DNA of 64,000 nucleotides from assembly GCF_016765675.1 (NCBI RefSeq), contig NZ_JAESWB010000340.1:1-64000 (forward strand), read 5' to 3'. Shown here in pieces: positions 34,789 to 45,048 of this stretch (position 1 is its first letter; each line of letters starts with the position of its first letter). Below the pieces are notes generated by a model. That model searched no databases, was not told the DNA's origin, and worked only from the letters and a program-made list of their open reading frames with translations. The position numbers and the translations under genes were made by a program. This DNA comes from Neobacillus paridis (GTDB lineage Bacteria; Bacillota; Bacilli; Bacillales; Cytobacillaceae).

Positions 34789-37700
34789 CTATCTTAATAC
34801 ATTAAAATATCTGGCTTCTGGGTGGGCGAAGACCATTGCTGATACAGAAGCTTCTGGTTCCATCATGCAGCCATCCGTCAGCTCGACGCCGATTTCTTCT
34901 GGATGAATCAAGCCAAACAACTTTTTCTGATCATCTAAATCTGGGCAGGCCGGGTAACCAAACGAGAAACGCTGTCCCTGGTACTTTGCGGCAAACCGGT
35001 CCTGCATGGTAAACTCAAGCGGATCAGGGAAGCCCCAGCGATCACGCATTTGCCGGTGGATGAACTCAGCCAACCCTTCCGCACTCTCAAGCGCCAAAGC
35101 CTGTAAAGCGTGGCTCTCAAGAAAACGCCCACTCTCCTTCAACTGTTCAGCGACTTCACGAATTCCTCCTCCGGCGGTCACGGTAAATAAACCGACATAA
35201 TCGATCATTCCGCTGGAGACCGGCTTCAAATAGTCTGCCAAACATAGATGTGGCGCTGATTCCTGACGTGGGAAATCAAAGGTTTCCAGGACAACATTAA
35301 GATTCTCAGGGTCATAAATATAAATTTTATTCCCCTCTGACTGCGCTGGGAAAAATTGATAAACGGCCCGCGGGGTAATCCAATTGTTGGCAGAAGCGTC
35401 AGCCAGCAATTGATCAACCATTTCTTTTACCTTTAAAGCCTTCTCATCCTTTTCGGCTAGTAACTTAGCGACTTTCCCTTTCACCCCAAGATGATGGCCC
35501 AGCAGCATTTGCATATTAATATAAGGTTCAATATGCGATAAAGAATACGATTTGATGATATGCCGTTTAGTATCCTTTGGAACAAACACCGGGACCTCAG
35601 TCGAGACTGCCGGTCTTGTTTTCACTGCTACGGCCGCCGCCGCCCGTACCGGCAAATCAAGCGAAACAGCAGCAGCCGCCAGTTTTTCCTGTTTCGCATT
35701 GAGCAGCTTTTCCCGCTCCTCTGGTGACTGAACCTGATTGGCAAGTGACAAACCGGTCATCGCATCTTTTGCATAAAGGACGAGCCCGTCGTACTCTTTG
35801 GCAATTTTCGTATCGGTGAACTTCCGTGACAGGGCAGCACCGCCAACTAAAATCGGCAAGCTGATACCCGCTGCCTTCATATCTTGAGCAGTTAGCACCA
35901 TTTGCTGGGCCGATTTCACCAACAGCCCTGAAAGGCCGACAATATCCGGCTTTTGCTCACGAATTGCCTTAATCAGATCAGCCGGTGCCACTTTAATTCC
36001 GAGATCATGGACCTCATAGCCATTGTTACTTAAAATAATGTCAACAAGGTTTTTACCGATATCATGGACATCGCCTTTAACCGTAGCTAATAATACTTTC
36101 CCCTTCGCTGCCGACACATCGCCTTTTTCCATATATGGCTCCAGGAAAGAAACCGCTGTTTTCATCACTTCCGCACTTTGCAGAACCTCGGCAACAATTA
36201 ATTGATTATCATTAAACAGACGGCCAACCTCCTTCATCCCGTCCATCAATGGACCATTGATAATATCCAATGGAGTAGAGTACTCGGCTAGAGCAAGTTC
36301 CAAATCCGGAATCAGGCCTTCTTTCGTTCCTTCCACAACATAATAAGCAAGCCGCTCTGCAAGGCTTAAATTAAGTTCAGCCGTTTTTACTTCTTTCTTT
36401 TTCTCCCGATAAAAATCAGTAAACGAAGCCAGTGATTCATCTGTTGTTTCAAACAACAGTTTTTCTGCTAATTCCACTTCCTCCTTGGCAATGGAGGCAA
36501 ACCGTTCGAGCTTTTCCGTATTGACGATCGCGTAATCGAGTCCCGCTTGGGTACAGTGATACAAAAAGACTGAATTCAAAATTTCCCGGCCCACCGGCGG
36601 CAGCCCGAAGGAGACGTTGCTGATGCCCAGAATTGTTTGCACACCCGGTAGCTTTTCCTTAATCAGGCGGATTCCGTCGACCGTTGCTTTAGCGGAGCCG
36701 ATGTATTGCTCATCCCCTGTACCTACTGGAAACACTAATGGATCAAAGATAAGATCCTGCGGCTTTAGCTTATATTTGTTCACCAACAGGTCATAGGAAC
36801 GGTTAGCAATCTCCAGTTTCCGCTCTGCCGTAACACCCATGCCTTGTTCATCAATCGTTCCCACAACGACGGCTGCGCCATAGCGGTGAATCAGGGGAAC
36901 AATCGCTTTAAAGCGGTCTTCGCCGTCCTCAAGGTTAATCGAATTAATAATCGCTTTCCCTTGTGAATATTTCAGCGCTGTTTCAATCACCTTTTCATCC
37001 GTCGAATCGATGACTAGCGGCACTTTAACCTTTTTAACTACTTCTTTGATGAAATTTTCCATATCGGCTAATTCATCGCGGTCAGGGTCGGCTAAACAAA
37101 GGTCAATGACATGTGCACCGTTTTTTACTTGAGCGCGGGCGATTTCCGCTGCTTCTTCAAATTTCCCCTCGGCGATTAACCGCTTAAATTTGCGTGAACC
37201 AATGACATTAGTCCGCTCACCAACAAAGATCGGCCGCAGTGTCGGGTCATCGTAAACAAATGGCTCGATCCCGGAAACCATGTGAACATTGGCACTGCCA
37301 AATTCCCTCGGAGAGAAATCTTTCACTGCTTCTGCCATTGTCCGAATATGGGCCGGTGTCGTCCCGCAGCAGCCACCGACAATATTTAGCCAGCCATGGG
37401 CGGCAAAATCAGCTAATTTTTTCGCCAAAGTTTCCGGTGTTTCATGGTAATGACCTTCTTCATCGGGCAGTCCTGCGTTTGGATAGCAGCTGACCGCTGT
37501 ATCCGCCAAGCCTGCCAGCGAGCGAATATGGTCCTGCATGAATTCCGGACCGGTGGCACAATTCAGCCCAACAGCGACAGGATTCATGTGTTGGACGGAA
37601 ATATAAAAGGCTTCAATCGATTGGCCGGCAAGGGTTGTACCCATTGGTTCAATGGTGCCGGAGATCATGAGCGGCAATGTTTTGCCTGTTTTGGCAAAGG

Positions 37701-38238
37701 CATTTTGAATCCCGACATAGCCGGCTTTAACATTCAACATATCCTGGCTTGTCTCAAGCAGTAATAGATCGACACCGCCGTCAATTAAGCCAAGCGCCTG
37801 TTCCTCGTAGGCAGCAGCAAGGGTATCAAATGTTGTTCCGCCGGTGACGCTCAGCGTTTTGGTCGTCGGTCCCATTGAACCAGCGACATAACGCGGCCAC
37901 TCAGGTGTGGAAGCTTTTTCTGCTTCCGCGACTGCGATTTGTGCTGCTTTTTTATTTATTTCATAGGCTTTAAACCCGAGAGCATATTCGTCAAGAACAA
38001 TGCTCGTGGCACCAAAAGTATTGGTTTCAATAATATCGGCTCCGGCCGCGAGATACTCGCGGTGAATATCGGCAATCACATCAGGGACGGTTAAGTTCAA
38101 GTTTTCGTTACAGCCTTCATACTGCTCGCCGCCAAAATCAGCGGCAGTCAAGTTTGCTTGCTGCAGCATCGTTCCCATGGCACCGTCGATAACGAGAATG
38201 CGTTTTTTCAGTTGCTCAGTAAATGGTCGTTTCAACAT
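34789..38238 (-). CDS. metH: Cobalamin-dependent methionine synthase
   Basis: A 1149-residue enzyme that methylates homocysteine from methyltetrahydrofolate through methylcobalamin. Domains in order: homocysteine-binding (about 1-325, with zinc ligands in [11 protein letters not shown]), pterin-binding (about 340-600), cap and B12-binding (about 630-880, axial-His motif [11 protein letters not shown]) and AdoMet-dependent reactivation domain (about 930-1149, with YYFxxPxA-type region [11 protein letters not shown]). ATG 38238 is preferred to one at 38292 because AGGGGGAAC is directly upstream. It overlaps the end of yitJ by 23 bp, so translation is coupled. Its presence implies a B12 supply. 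Confidence 0.95.
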   Translation of the reverse strand: MLKRPFTEQLKKRILVIDGAMGTMLQQANLTAADFGGEQYEGCNENLNLTVPDVIADIHREYLAAGADIIETNTFGATSIVLDEYALGFKAYEINKKAAQIAVAEAEKASTPEWPRYVAGSMGPTTKTLSVTGGTTFDTLAAAYEEQALGLIDGGVDLLLLETSQDMLNVKAGYVGIQNAFAKTGKTLPLMISGTIEPMGTTLAGQSIEAFYISVQHMNPVAVGLNCATGPEFMQDHIRSLAGLADTAVSCYPNAGLPDEEGHYHETPETLAKKLADFAAHGWLNIVGGCCGTTPAHIRTMAEAVKDFSPREFGSANVHMVSGIEPFVYDDPTLRPIFVGERTNVIGSRKFKRLIAEGKFEEAAEIARAQVKNGAHVIDLCLADPDRDELADMENFIKEVVKKVKVPLVIDSTDEKVIETALKYSQGKAIINSINLEDGEDRFKAIVPLIHRYGAAVVVGTIDEQGMGVTAERKLEIANRSYDLLVNKYKLKPQDLIFDPLVFPVGTGDEQYIGSAKATVDGIRLIKEKLPGVQTILGISNVSFGLPPVGREILNSVFLYHCTQAGLDYAIVNTEKLERFASIAKEEVELAEKLLFETTDESLASFTDFYREKKKEVKTAELNLSLAERLAYYVVEGTKEGLIPDLELALAEYSTPLDIINGPLMDGMKEVGRLFNDNQLIVAEVLQSAEVMKTAVSFLEPYMEKGDVSAAKGKVLLATVKGDVHDIGKNLVDIILSNNGYEVHDLGIKVAPADLIKAIREQKPDIVGLSGLLVKSAQQMVLTAQDMKAAGISLPILVGGAALSRKFTDTKIAKEYDGLVLYAKDAMTGLSLANQVQSPEEREKLLNAKQEKLAAAAVSLDLPVRAAAAVAVKTRPAVSTEVPVFVPKDTKRHIIKSYSLSHIEPYINMQMLLGHHLGVKGKVAKLLAEKDEKALKVKEMVDQLLADASANNWITPRAVYQFFPAQSEGNKIYIYDPENLNVVLETFDFPRQESAPHLCLADYLKPVSSGMIDYVGLFTVTAGGGIREVAEQLKESGRFLESHALQALALESAEGLAEFIHRQMRDRWGFPDPLEFTMQDRFAAKYQGQRFSFGYPACPDLDDQKKLFGLIHPEEIGVELTDGCMMEPEASVSAMVFAHPEARYFNVLR

Positions 38239-40084
38239 AGCTGTTCCCCCTAAGAATACCTGCCCGTTCTTTAGCGTAATGGGCAAGCTCAAGCGTTAGT
38301 TCGTATCGTAAAAATGGTGTAATTAAATAAATTCCATTGAATAAATCCAGGGCGGCATCAATGAGTTGTTTCGTAATTTCAATTCCTTCGCGGGCAGCTT
38401 GCTCTGGATCATTATTATAGGCAAACATCTGCTCGCGAATCGAATCAGCAATCTTGATGCCTGGCACTTCATTATGAAGAAACTCGGCATTTTTACTGCT
38501 CGTCAACGGCATCAAGCCGATATAGATGGGTGTATCCAAATGTTTCGTATTTTCATAGACTTCGAGCAGCTTCTCCTCTGAAAAAACCGGCTGTGAAATA
38601 AAGTAGTCGGCACCATAGCTGATTTTTTTCTCCAAACGTTTGACTGCTTTTTCAACGGAGCGGACATTTGGATTAAAGGCAGCAGCAACGCTGAACACTG
38701 TTTTTTCACCTAAATCTTTCCCGGAAAAAGATAAGCCTTGATTCATCTGCTTGATCATTTGAATCAATTCAAAGGAAGAGACATCGTAAACGGAAGACGC
38801 TCCTGGGAAATCCCCGACCCGGGCCGGGTCACCGGTAATTGCCAAAACATCATTCATACCGAGGGTGAAGAGCCCCATTAAGTGCGATTGCAGGCCGATC
38901 AAGTTGCGGTCACGGCAGGCGATATGAATAAGCGGCCGCACGCCCAGTTCTTTTTTTACTAGATAGCCTAATGATTCATTGGAAATCCGCACGGTTGCCA
39001 AGGAATTATCAGCCATTGTTAAGGCATCAATCCCGGCTTGTTTCAGCGCTTTCGCTCCTTCAAAAAACTTCTTCGTATTCAGCTTTCTCGGAGGATCTAA
39101 TTCGACGATGATCGAAGGCCGTCTTTTGACAATATCCTGAAGCGGCTCGTATTCAGGTTTAGCCTTAGGAGCTTTCTCTTTCATGACGATTTCCTTTTGC
39201 TTAAATTTTACTACTTTATTGGTAACGGGTGTACGGTCTTTTAAGGCAGCTGCAAATGCTTTGATATGATCCGGAGTCGTGCCGCAGCAGCCGCCCAGCA
39301 GGCGGACGCCTTGGTCGCGAAAGCTTTCAGCCGAGCTGCGGAAGTAATCGGCATCACCCACATAATGAAACTTCCCATCCGTATAGGCTGGAAGGCTGGC
39401 ATTCGGATAAGCAGAAAGAAAGGCTTGCTGCGGAAGCTTGATTTGTTCCAATGTTAATAGCATATGGTAAGGCCCGAGCCGGCAATTAAGGCCAACAACA
39501 TTGGCACCAAGTTCCTCTAATCTGATTAGGGCATCATTGATGGGCGTACGATTTTGTAAAACACCCGGCTCTTGCAGGGAGACCTGAGCAATGATTGGCA
39601 GCTTCGTTTCCTTACGGGCAATCGTCAAAACCGTTTCCAGCTCTTCTAAGTCATAAAAGGTTTCCAGCAGCAAACCGTCGACCCCTTCCAGTAAAAGGCA
39701 GTCCAGCTGTTCACGAAAGCTCCGTTTGATGTCTTCTATTGGAATGGATTCCGGTTTGATACCGCGGTTCCCGCCTATCGTCCCGACAACAAAAGTATTC
39801 GCTCCGGCCACCTGCTTGGCATGGCGTACCGCAGCACTGTTAATTTCTTTAACTGAATCTTCGATGCCGTAGCGCTGCAGCTTTAAATAGTTGGCCGCAT
39901 ACGTATTCGTCTGAATTACATCGGCACCAGCTTCAATATAGGCTTGATGAATCGCCTGGATTTGTTCCGGATGGGAGAGATTCAGTTCCTCAAAACAGCT
40001 GTCCGTTCCGTAAGAATAGAGAAGTGTCCCCATCGCTCCATCAGCAATCAAAATTTCCTTGCTTAATTTTTCTAATAGGTTCAT
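38216..40084 (-). CDS. yitJ: Bifunctional homocysteine S-methyltransferase / methylenetetrahydrofolate reductase
   Basis: A 622-residue fusion. The N-terminal domain (about 1-285) is a homocysteine methyltransferase with the zinc Cys pair in [13 protein letters not shown]; the C-terminal domain (about 310-620) is an MTHFR (MetF-like) with [14 protein letters not shown] and [14 protein letters not shown]. It makes methyl-THF, the substrate of the downstream MetH, and matches B. subtilis YitJ in layout. GAGGAGAATAAG precedes ATG 40084, and metC ends 4 bp upstream. Confidence 0.95.
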   Translation of the reverse strand: MNLLEKLSKEILIADGAMGTLLYSYGTDSCFEELNLSHPEQIQAIHQAYIEAGADVIQTNTYAANYLKLQRYGIEDSVKEINSAAVRHAKQVAGANTFVVGTIGGNRGIKPESIPIEDIKRSFREQLDCLLLEGVDGLLLETFYDLEELETVLTIARKETKLPIIAQVSLQEPGVLQNRTPINDALIRLEELGANVVGLNCRLGPYHMLLTLEQIKLPQQAFLSAYPNASLPAYTDGKFHYVGDADYFRSSAESFRDQGVRLLGGCCGTTPDHIKAFAAALKDRTPVTNKVVKFKQKEIVMKEKAPKAKPEYEPLQDIVKRRPSIIVELDPPRKLNTKKFFEGAKALKQAGIDALTMADNSLATVRISNESLGYLVKKELGVRPLIHIACRDRNLIGLQSHLMGLFTLGMNDVLAITGDPARVGDFPGASSVYDVSSFELIQMIKQMNQGLSFSGKDLGEKTVFSVAAAFNPNVRSVEKAVKRLEKKISYGADYFISQPVFSEEKLLEVYENTKHLDTPIYIGLMPLTSSKNAEFLHNEVPGIKIADSIREQMFAYNNDPEQAAREGIEITKQLIDAALDLFNGIYLITPFLRYELTLELAHYAKERAGILRGNSYVETTIY

Positions 40085-40088
40085 ATTC

Positions 40089-41270
40089 TTATTCTCCTCG
40101 CAACAGTTCTGGCTGATCTAACTGTTCCGAACTGCGGGAGAAATCTTGAATCAGATCATCCGGATTCTCAAGCCCGACCGACAAACGCAGGAGACTGTTT
40201 TTGATGCCGCGCTTTTCCCGCTCCGCCTGCGGCATCGCCGCATGGGACATTTTTGCCGGATACGATAAAATCGATTCAACTGCCCCGAGACTGACAGCAA
40301 ACACAGGGATTTTCACGCCGGCGACAAATGTGCGGAGAGCGGCTTCATTTTTAAGTTCAAATGACAAAACAGCACCGGCCCCTTGAGCTTGGTCCCGCTG
40401 CAAATGATAATGCGGGTGGTTGGGCAGTCCGGGATAATAGACAGTTTCAATCAACGGATGTGCTTGTAAAAATTTCGCAATCTTAAGCGCCGTATGTTGT
40501 GAAAAATCCAGCCGGACACTGAGCGTTTTCAAGCCGCGCAGTACGAGCCAGGCATCCTGAACCCCGAGAATAGCACCAAACGAATTTTGCAAAAATCCGA
40601 GCCGCTTCGCCAGCGCCTCATCATTCACCACAGCAAGTCCGGCAACTACATCGCTGTGGCCTGATAAAAATTTTGTGGCACTGTGGAGGACAATATCAGC
40701 CCCAAGCTCAAGCGGCCTTTGCAGTGCCGGTGTTAAAAACGTGTTATCGACAAAGGTTAAGGCACCAATCTCTTTCGCCAAGCGGCTAATCGCACGGATA
40801 TCTGTCACTTTTAATAACGGATTCGATGGTGTTTCCACATAAAAGGCTTTTGTGCTTGGCCGGATAGCCTGTTTCACCTGCTCTAAATCGGTCATGTCGA
40901 CGAAGGTGTGCTCAATCCCAAAGCGAGATAGCACCTCTGTCACCATGCGGAAGGTCCCGCCGTACACATCCTCGGTAATGACCACATGGTCGCCAGCCGA
41001 CAGCAACAGAAAAGCTGTGGAAATCGCCGCCATTCCGCTTGAAAAAGCAAAGCCTTTTACGCCGCCTTCAAGCTCGGCAATCACATCCTCAAGTGCTTCT
41101 CGAGTCGGATTTAAACTGCGGGCATAATCATACTTTCCAAAATGATCAACATCAAACTGGTGAAACGTCGAGGCGTGCTGGATTGGAACACTCACAGCCC
41201 CTGTTGCCGGATCGATTTTATGCTGATTATGAAGTAATCTTGTTTCAAAACGATATTCATCGTATGTCAT
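40089..41270 (-). CDS. metC: Cystathionine beta-lyase
   Basis: A 393-residue Cys/Met-metabolism PLP enzyme cleaving cystathionine to homocysteine. It shows SSGMAAIST (about 77-85), VETPSNPLL and the PLP lysine in [17 protein letters not shown] (about 194-210). It matches B. subtilis MetC. Its ATG overlaps the metI stop by one base (ATAATG), giving coupled translation. Since MetI and MetC belong to one family, assignment to the lyase rests on position and similarity. Confidence 0.9.
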   Translation of the reverse strand: MTYDEYRFETRLLHNQHKIDPATGAVSVPIQHASTFHQFDVDHFGKYDYARSLNPTREALEDVIAELEGGVKGFAFSSGMAAISTAFLLLSAGDHVVITEDVYGGTFRMVTEVLSRFGIEHTFVDMTDLEQVKQAIRPSTKAFYVETPSNPLLKVTDIRAISRLAKEIGALTFVDNTFLTPALQRPLELGADIVLHSATKFLSGHSDVVAGLAVVNDEALAKRLGFLQNSFGAILGVQDAWLVLRGLKTLSVRLDFSQHTALKIAKFLQAHPLIETVYYPGLPNHPHYHLQRDQAQGAGAVLSFELKNEAALRTFVAGVKIPVFAVSLGAVESILSYPAKMSHAAMPQAEREKRGIKNSLLRLSVGLENPDDLIQDFSRSSEQLDQPELLRGE

Positions 41271-42382
41271 TATACGGTCACCCCTTCATGAATATTAGCA
41301 AAGGCCTGATCTAGGTCAGCAATTAAGTCTTCTGCATCTTCTATACCGACAGAAAATCGTAACAAGCGGTTGCAAACCCCTTGGGCAATGCGGATTTCTT
41401 CAGGAATATCGGCATGTGTTTGGGTTGCCGGGTAGGTTATGAAGCTTTCCGTTCCCCCAAGGCTTTCAGCGAAGCTAATCAGTTTTAACCCTGTTAAAAA
41501 TGGATTGACCCAAGCCTCATCCTTGATACGGAACGAAACCATCCCGCCGTGCCCGGGATAAAGCACATCTGTGACATCAGCATGGTTCGTAAGATATCCA
41601 ACAATGGCCTTCGCATTTTTCTCATGCCTTTCCATACGCAGTGACAAAGTTTTCATTCCGCGCATTAACAGCCACGAATCAAACGGGCTAAGCACACCAC
41701 CGGTGCCGTTATGATGAAATGCCAGTGCTTCGCAAAGTTCCGCGCCCTTCGCAACAATCAGACCGGCTAGGACATCATTATGACCGCCTAAATATTTCGT
41801 GGCGCTGTGGATGACAATATCGGCGCCAAGCTTAATCGGCTGCTGCAACAGCGGCGTGTAGATAGTATTATCAACAATCAGTAACATTCCGTGTCGTTTG
41901 GCAATCTCCGCAATGGCGGCGATATCGGCCTGCTGCATCAACGGATTGGTTGGTGTTTCGAGGAAAATTGCTTTTGTTTGCGGTGTAATGTTATTTTCAA
42001 CGGTTTCCGGACAACAGGTATTGATATAGTGACAAGTCAGGCCCCATTTTTTAAAGCCTTGTTCCAATAAACGGTAGGTTCCCCCATATAAATCCTCACT
42101 GACTAACCATTCATCTCCGGATTTGAATAAGGACAGCAGCGTAAAAATCGCCGCCATTCCGGAACTGCAGGCAAAGCCTTGATCGCCGCCTTCGAGATCC
42201 GCGATTGTTTTTTCAAGAAGCTGCCGCGTCGGATTTCCGGTACGGATATAATCAAAACCCGTTGACTGCCCGATGCCATCGTGGCGGTAGGCGGTTGAAA
42301 AATAAACAGGCGGGTTGACAGTTCCAGTGGTGGTCTCACTGCGATTACCAATTTGGGCTAATTTGGTGTCGATTTTGTACAT
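41270..42382 (-). CDS. metI: Cystathionine gamma-synthase / O-acetylhomoserine thiolyase
   Basis: A 370-residue PLP enzyme that joins an O-acylhomoserine with cysteine (or sulfide) on the way to methionine. Visible motifs are SSGMAAIFT, LETPTNPLM and the PLP lysine in IHSATKYLGGHNDVLAG. It is the first gene of the operon, as in the B. subtilis metIC operon, and lies directly behind the SAM riboswitch. ATG 42382 has a GGAGAG sequence about 10 bp upstream. Confidence 0.9.
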   Translation of the reverse strand: MYKIDTKLAQIGNRSETTTGTVNPPVYFSTAYRHDGIGQSTGFDYIRTGNPTRQLLEKTIADLEGGDQGFACSSGMAAIFTLLSLFKSGDEWLVSEDLYGGTYRLLEQGFKKWGLTCHYINTCCPETVENNITPQTKAIFLETPTNPLMQQADIAAIAEIAKRHGMLLIVDNTIYTPLLQQPIKLGADIVIHSATKYLGGHNDVLAGLIVAKGAELCEALAFHHNGTGGVLSPFDSWLLMRGMKTLSLRMERHEKNAKAIVGYLTNHADVTDVLYPGHGGMVSFRIKDEAWVNPFLTGLKLISFAESLGGTESFITYPATQTHADIPEEIRIAQGVCNRLLRFSVGIEDAEDLIADLDQAFANIHEGVTV

Positions 42383-42458
42383 TATGCATTCTCTCCTTTA
42401 AAAAATTTAAGCAGCTCGGTGCAGTCATTTTTAGCGGAGGCGGCTGTCTTTCCTAGTC

Positions 42459-42495
42459 CAGCTCCAGTGCCTTGTGACTACTCCGGATAGGGGGG
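42459..42495. repeat. Fragment resembling the 1028-1175 palindromic repeat
   Basis: TCCAGCTCCAG followed by TGCCT repeats the left end of the element at 1028 (same 11 bases plus xGCCT), but the rest is missing. It lies between the riboswitch terminator and the metI ribosome binding site, so in the metI 5' UTR. Confidence 0.4.
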
Positions 42496-42510
42496 ATTTC
42501 GTTCTCCATT

Positions 42511-42541
42511 AAAAAAAGCCTTCTATAAGAAGAAGACTTTT
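42511..42541 (-). terminator. Riboswitch-controlled terminator of the met operon
   Basis: On the minus strand AGTCTTCT pairs with AGAAGGCT and is followed by seven T residues, just downstream of the SAM aptamer. This is the expression platform of the S-box. Confidence 0.85.
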
Positions 42542-42568
42542 GTAAGCACGAACCACTCGGTCATTCTT

Positions 42569-42681
42569 CTTATCTCGCAAATTACTAAAAATTTGCAGGA
42601 CTTAGCACCTTTTCAATGGAATCCCACTGAAGGTTGCTGAGGTGTCATTGGGCCCTTCCCTCAACCTCTCTTGATAAGAAA
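42569..42681 (-). ncRNA. SAM-I (S-box) riboswitch aptamer
   Basis: Read on the minus strand it opens CTTATCAAGAGAGGTTGAGG, includes GGGCCCAATGACACC and CAGCAACC, passes the GGTGCTAA box and closes with GATAAG pairing to the 5' CTTATC. These are the conserved P1, kink-turn and junction elements of the S-box. High S-adenosylmethionine would favour the terminator at 42511-42541 and switch off metI-metC-yitJ-metH. Confidence 0.95.
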
Positions 42682-42704
42682 ATCGAATATTTTGATTTTT
42701 ATTA

Positions 42705-42733
42705 AATTTACTACACTAAGACAATAGTGTCAA
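42705..42733 (-). promoter_or_regulatory. Sigma-A promoter of the met operon
   Basis: On the minus strand a perfect TTGACA (42733-42728), 17-base spacer and TAAATT (42710-42705), placing the transcript start about 15-20 bp before the SAM aptamer. Confidence 0.7.
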
Positions 42734-42783
42734 TATATATTCAAAAGGGGGATGGGTTGCAGAAATTAAATACTTAGCAGCCT

Positions 42784-42956
42784 GTTCTTCTTAGTGAACA
42801 ATTGATTAATAGCGTAATAAAAATTTTTTATAAAAAAGGGTTTATTTTTTAGGTAAATGGGATTATAATGTTCTTAATTAAGTACAAAAAGATTAGTTAA
42901 AAAGTAATAATTTTGAAAGGTTTATTTTTTTGCTCAATACGTTCTATAAAAAGAAC
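42784..42956 (+). promoter_or_regulatory. Candidate SinR operators upstream of the eps cluster
   Basis: GTTCT-N6-AGAAC at 42941-42956 is an inverted repeat with the same half-site and spacing as the SinR operator of B. subtilis epsA; its minus-strand half reads GTTCTTT, a perfect fit to GTTCTYT. A second, imperfect GTTCT-N6-TGAAC lies at 42784-42799 and a single GTTCTTA at 42870-42876, immediately after the -10 box. The matching repressor gene is inside the cluster at 48064. Confidence 0.65.
42841..42869 (+). promoter_or_regulatory. Candidate promoter of the eps cluster
   Basis: A perfect TATAAT (42864-42869) with a poor -35 (TTTATT, 42841-42846) at 17 bases. The weak -35 suggests activation or relief of repression. 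The transcript would carry a leader of about 290 nt containing the EAR element. Confidence 0.5.
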
Positions 42957-42976
42957 GAAATAAATTTTGAGAATTT

Positions 42977-43092
42977 TGGGTGATGTCTCCTTACCATTAT
43001 CAATGGAGACACTCGGTCATGCTGTGGGTAGAAATACCTTAGACGCTAGTCGTCGAGAGTGTGATGTGAGGGCGGGTTAGATGCCCATTTTA
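42977..43092 (+). ncRNA. EAR (eps-associated, epsC) RNA element
   Basis: About 115 nt upstream of epsC with a 5' hairpin GTCTCC (42985-42990) / GGAGAC (43005-43010), then CTCGGTCATGCTGTGGG, GACG-CTAGT-CGTC near 43042, and a 3' GGGC (43070-43073) / GCCC (43083-43086) stem. Sequence style and location next to epsC agree with the EAR RNA, which in B. subtilis promotes processive antitermination through the long eps operon. I identify it from memory of the motif and its location, not by covariance search. Confidence 0.72.
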
Positions 43093-43165
43093 AAATTTAT
43101 AAGTTTGTTCTTTTATTGATGGAGAGGATAAACTTATAAATTTTATAAAGAAAGTGGGTTGAGGG

Positions 43166-44989
43166 ATGACGTATATTCAAAGATTATCATTTTTTATTTT
43201 TATTGATTCATGGTTAGTTTTGGCAGCCATTCTTGTTAGCAGTTTTTTAATTAAAGATGAGCTCGAAATTTTTTCCTTTTCTTTTACTCTTAGTTTAATT
43301 GTAATTTTACTTGTCCATCATTTTCTCTCGTTTCAATTCAAGTTATACAAAAAAGTTTGGGCATATGCGAGTGTGGGGGAGTTAATTAGTATATTAAAAG
43401 TAGAAACATTTACGATCCTCTTTACAGTAATCATCCAACAGCTTGTGTTAGATGAAGTCTTTATTCGCTATCTGATCGTAACTTGGATGCTGAATTTGTT
43501 GTTTGTTGGTTCTTCGCGTTTCTGTTTCAGATGGTTCAGAGATTCAGTGCTTAATAAAACAAATAATAAAAAAAGAACATTAATTATAGGTGCCGGATCA
43601 GCTGGGGTGATGGTGGCCAGGCAATTAAAAAAAACAAATGAAGCCAACCTTTTGCCAGTTGGGTTTATTGATGATGATGAAAAGAAACACAAACTTGATA
43701 TTTTAGGGATTCCCGTCTTAGGTGGAATCACAAAAATTGAAGCAATAGTAAAGAATTTTAGTATTGATCATATTGTGATTGCGATTCCTTCTCTTAATAG
43801 AACAGAATTGAATAAAATTTTTGCAGAATGTGTGAAAACAAGTGCAAAAACACAAATTCTTCCAATGCTCGAAGATTTAGTAACGGGAAAAGTTTCGGTC
43901 AAACAATTTCGTGATGTGCAAGTAGAGGATTTACTTGGGAGAGAACCTGTGGATTTGGATATACAAAGCATCACAGCAATTGTCACGAATAAAGTTGTTT
44001 TGGTTACCGGTGCCGGCGGTTCGATTGGATCTGAAATTTGTCGCCAACTTGCCGCATTTTATCCTAAACAGCTGATTTTATTAGGTCATGGGGAAAATAG
44101 TATTTACACCATTGAAATGGAATTAAAAGAACGTTACCAACAATCACCCATTGAATTTATTTCTGTGATTGCGGATGTACAGGATGAGAGAAAAATGATG
44201 TCAGTGATGAGTACATACAGACCGGATGTTGTATATCATGCTGCTGCACATAAACATGTTCCATTGATGGAAGAAAATCCAGAGGAAGCAATAAAAAATA
44301 ACTTGATTGGAACGATCAACACTGCAGAAGCCGCCAGATGGAATGGGGTAAAAGCATTTGTCATGGTTTCTACAGATAAGGCGGTTAACCCAACAAGTGT
44401 AATGGGGGCAACCAAAAGGCTTGCAGAAATGGTAATCCAATACTTGAATACAGAAAGTGAAACAAAGTTTGTTACAGTCCGATTTGGTAATGTTTTGGGA
44501 AGCAGGGGAAGTGTCATTCCGCTTTTTAAGCGACAAATAGAAAAAGGAGGGCCCATTACCGTAACCCATCCGGATATGGTGCGCTATTTTATGACGATAC
44601 CCGAGGCCTCTCGATTGGTACTGCAGGCAAGTGCCCTAGCCAATGGCGGGGAGATTTTCATATTAGATATGGGCCAACCGGTAAAAATTCTCGATTTAGC
44701 AAAGAACCTTATTAAGCTTTCAGGTTTTTCTCTGGAAGAAATTGAAATTGAGTTTACGGGAATAAGACCAGGAGAAAAGCTTTTTGAGGAATTACTTAAT
44801 GAAAATGAGGTTTATGAGCAACAAATCTACCCAAATATTTATGTAGGTAAGCCGTCTGATCTGTTTATTCAAGAAATTGAAGAATTAATTTCTCAATACT
44901 CAAACCTTGAAAAAGAAGGAATTAGGAACAGGGTTATTCAGCTTACAAATCGGGAACAGGTAAAGACAAAGTTGTCAGTACCGATTTAA
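43166..44989 (+). CDS. epsC: EpsC/CapD-type UDP-GlcNAc 4,6-dehydratase, membrane-bound
   Basis: A 607-residue membrane nucleotide-sugar dehydratase. Four hydrophobic helices occupy about residues 8-125; a first Rossmann domain starts at LIIGAGSAGVMVARQ (about 137), and the SDR domain at VTGAGGSIGSEICRQ (about 280). The active-site stretch STDKAVNPTSVMGATKR (about 401-417) has Met in place of the usual Tyr, as in other long-chain 4,6-dehydratases (PglF type). It would make the UDP-4-keto-6-deoxy-HexNAc used by the aminotransferase at 46885. It is the first gene after the EAR element. Confidence 0.93.
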   Translation: MTYIQRLSFFIFIDSWLVLAAILVSSFLIKDELEIFSFSFTLSLIVILLVHHFLSFQFKLYKKVWAYASVGELISILKVETFTILFTVIIQQLVLDEVFIRYLIVTWMLNLLFVGSSRFCFRWFRDSVLNKTNNKKRTLIIGAGSAGVMVARQLKKTNEANLLPVGFIDDDEKKHKLDILGIPVLGGITKIEAIVKNFSIDHIVIAIPSLNRTELNKIFAECVKTSAKTQILPMLEDLVTGKVSVKQFRDVQVEDLLGREPVDLDIQSITAIVTNKVVLVTGAGGSIGSEICRQLAAFYPKQLILLGHGENSIYTIEMELKERYQQSPIEFISVIADVQDERKMMSVMSTYRPDVVYHAAAHKHVPLMEENPEEAIKNNLIGTINTAEAARWNGVKAFVMVSTDKAVNPTSVMGATKRLAEMVIQYLNTESETKFVTVRFGNVLGSRGSVIPLFKRQIEKGGPITVTHPDMVRYFMTIPEASRLVLQASALANGGEIFILDMGQPVKILDLAKNLIKLSGFSLEEIEIEFTGIRPGEKLFEELLNENEVYEQQIYPNIYVGKPSDLFIQEIEELISQYSNLEKEGIRNRVIQLTNREQVKTKLSVPI

Positions 44990-45048
44990 TTGGAGTTTAA
45001 ACATTATTATAAAAAAGAAAAGTTTCATAGACTGCGAAGGTGATTTTT

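Noticed and set aside
42103..42351. Alternative minus-strand ORF inside metI
   Set aside because: Out-of-frame shadow of a conserved PLP enzyme.
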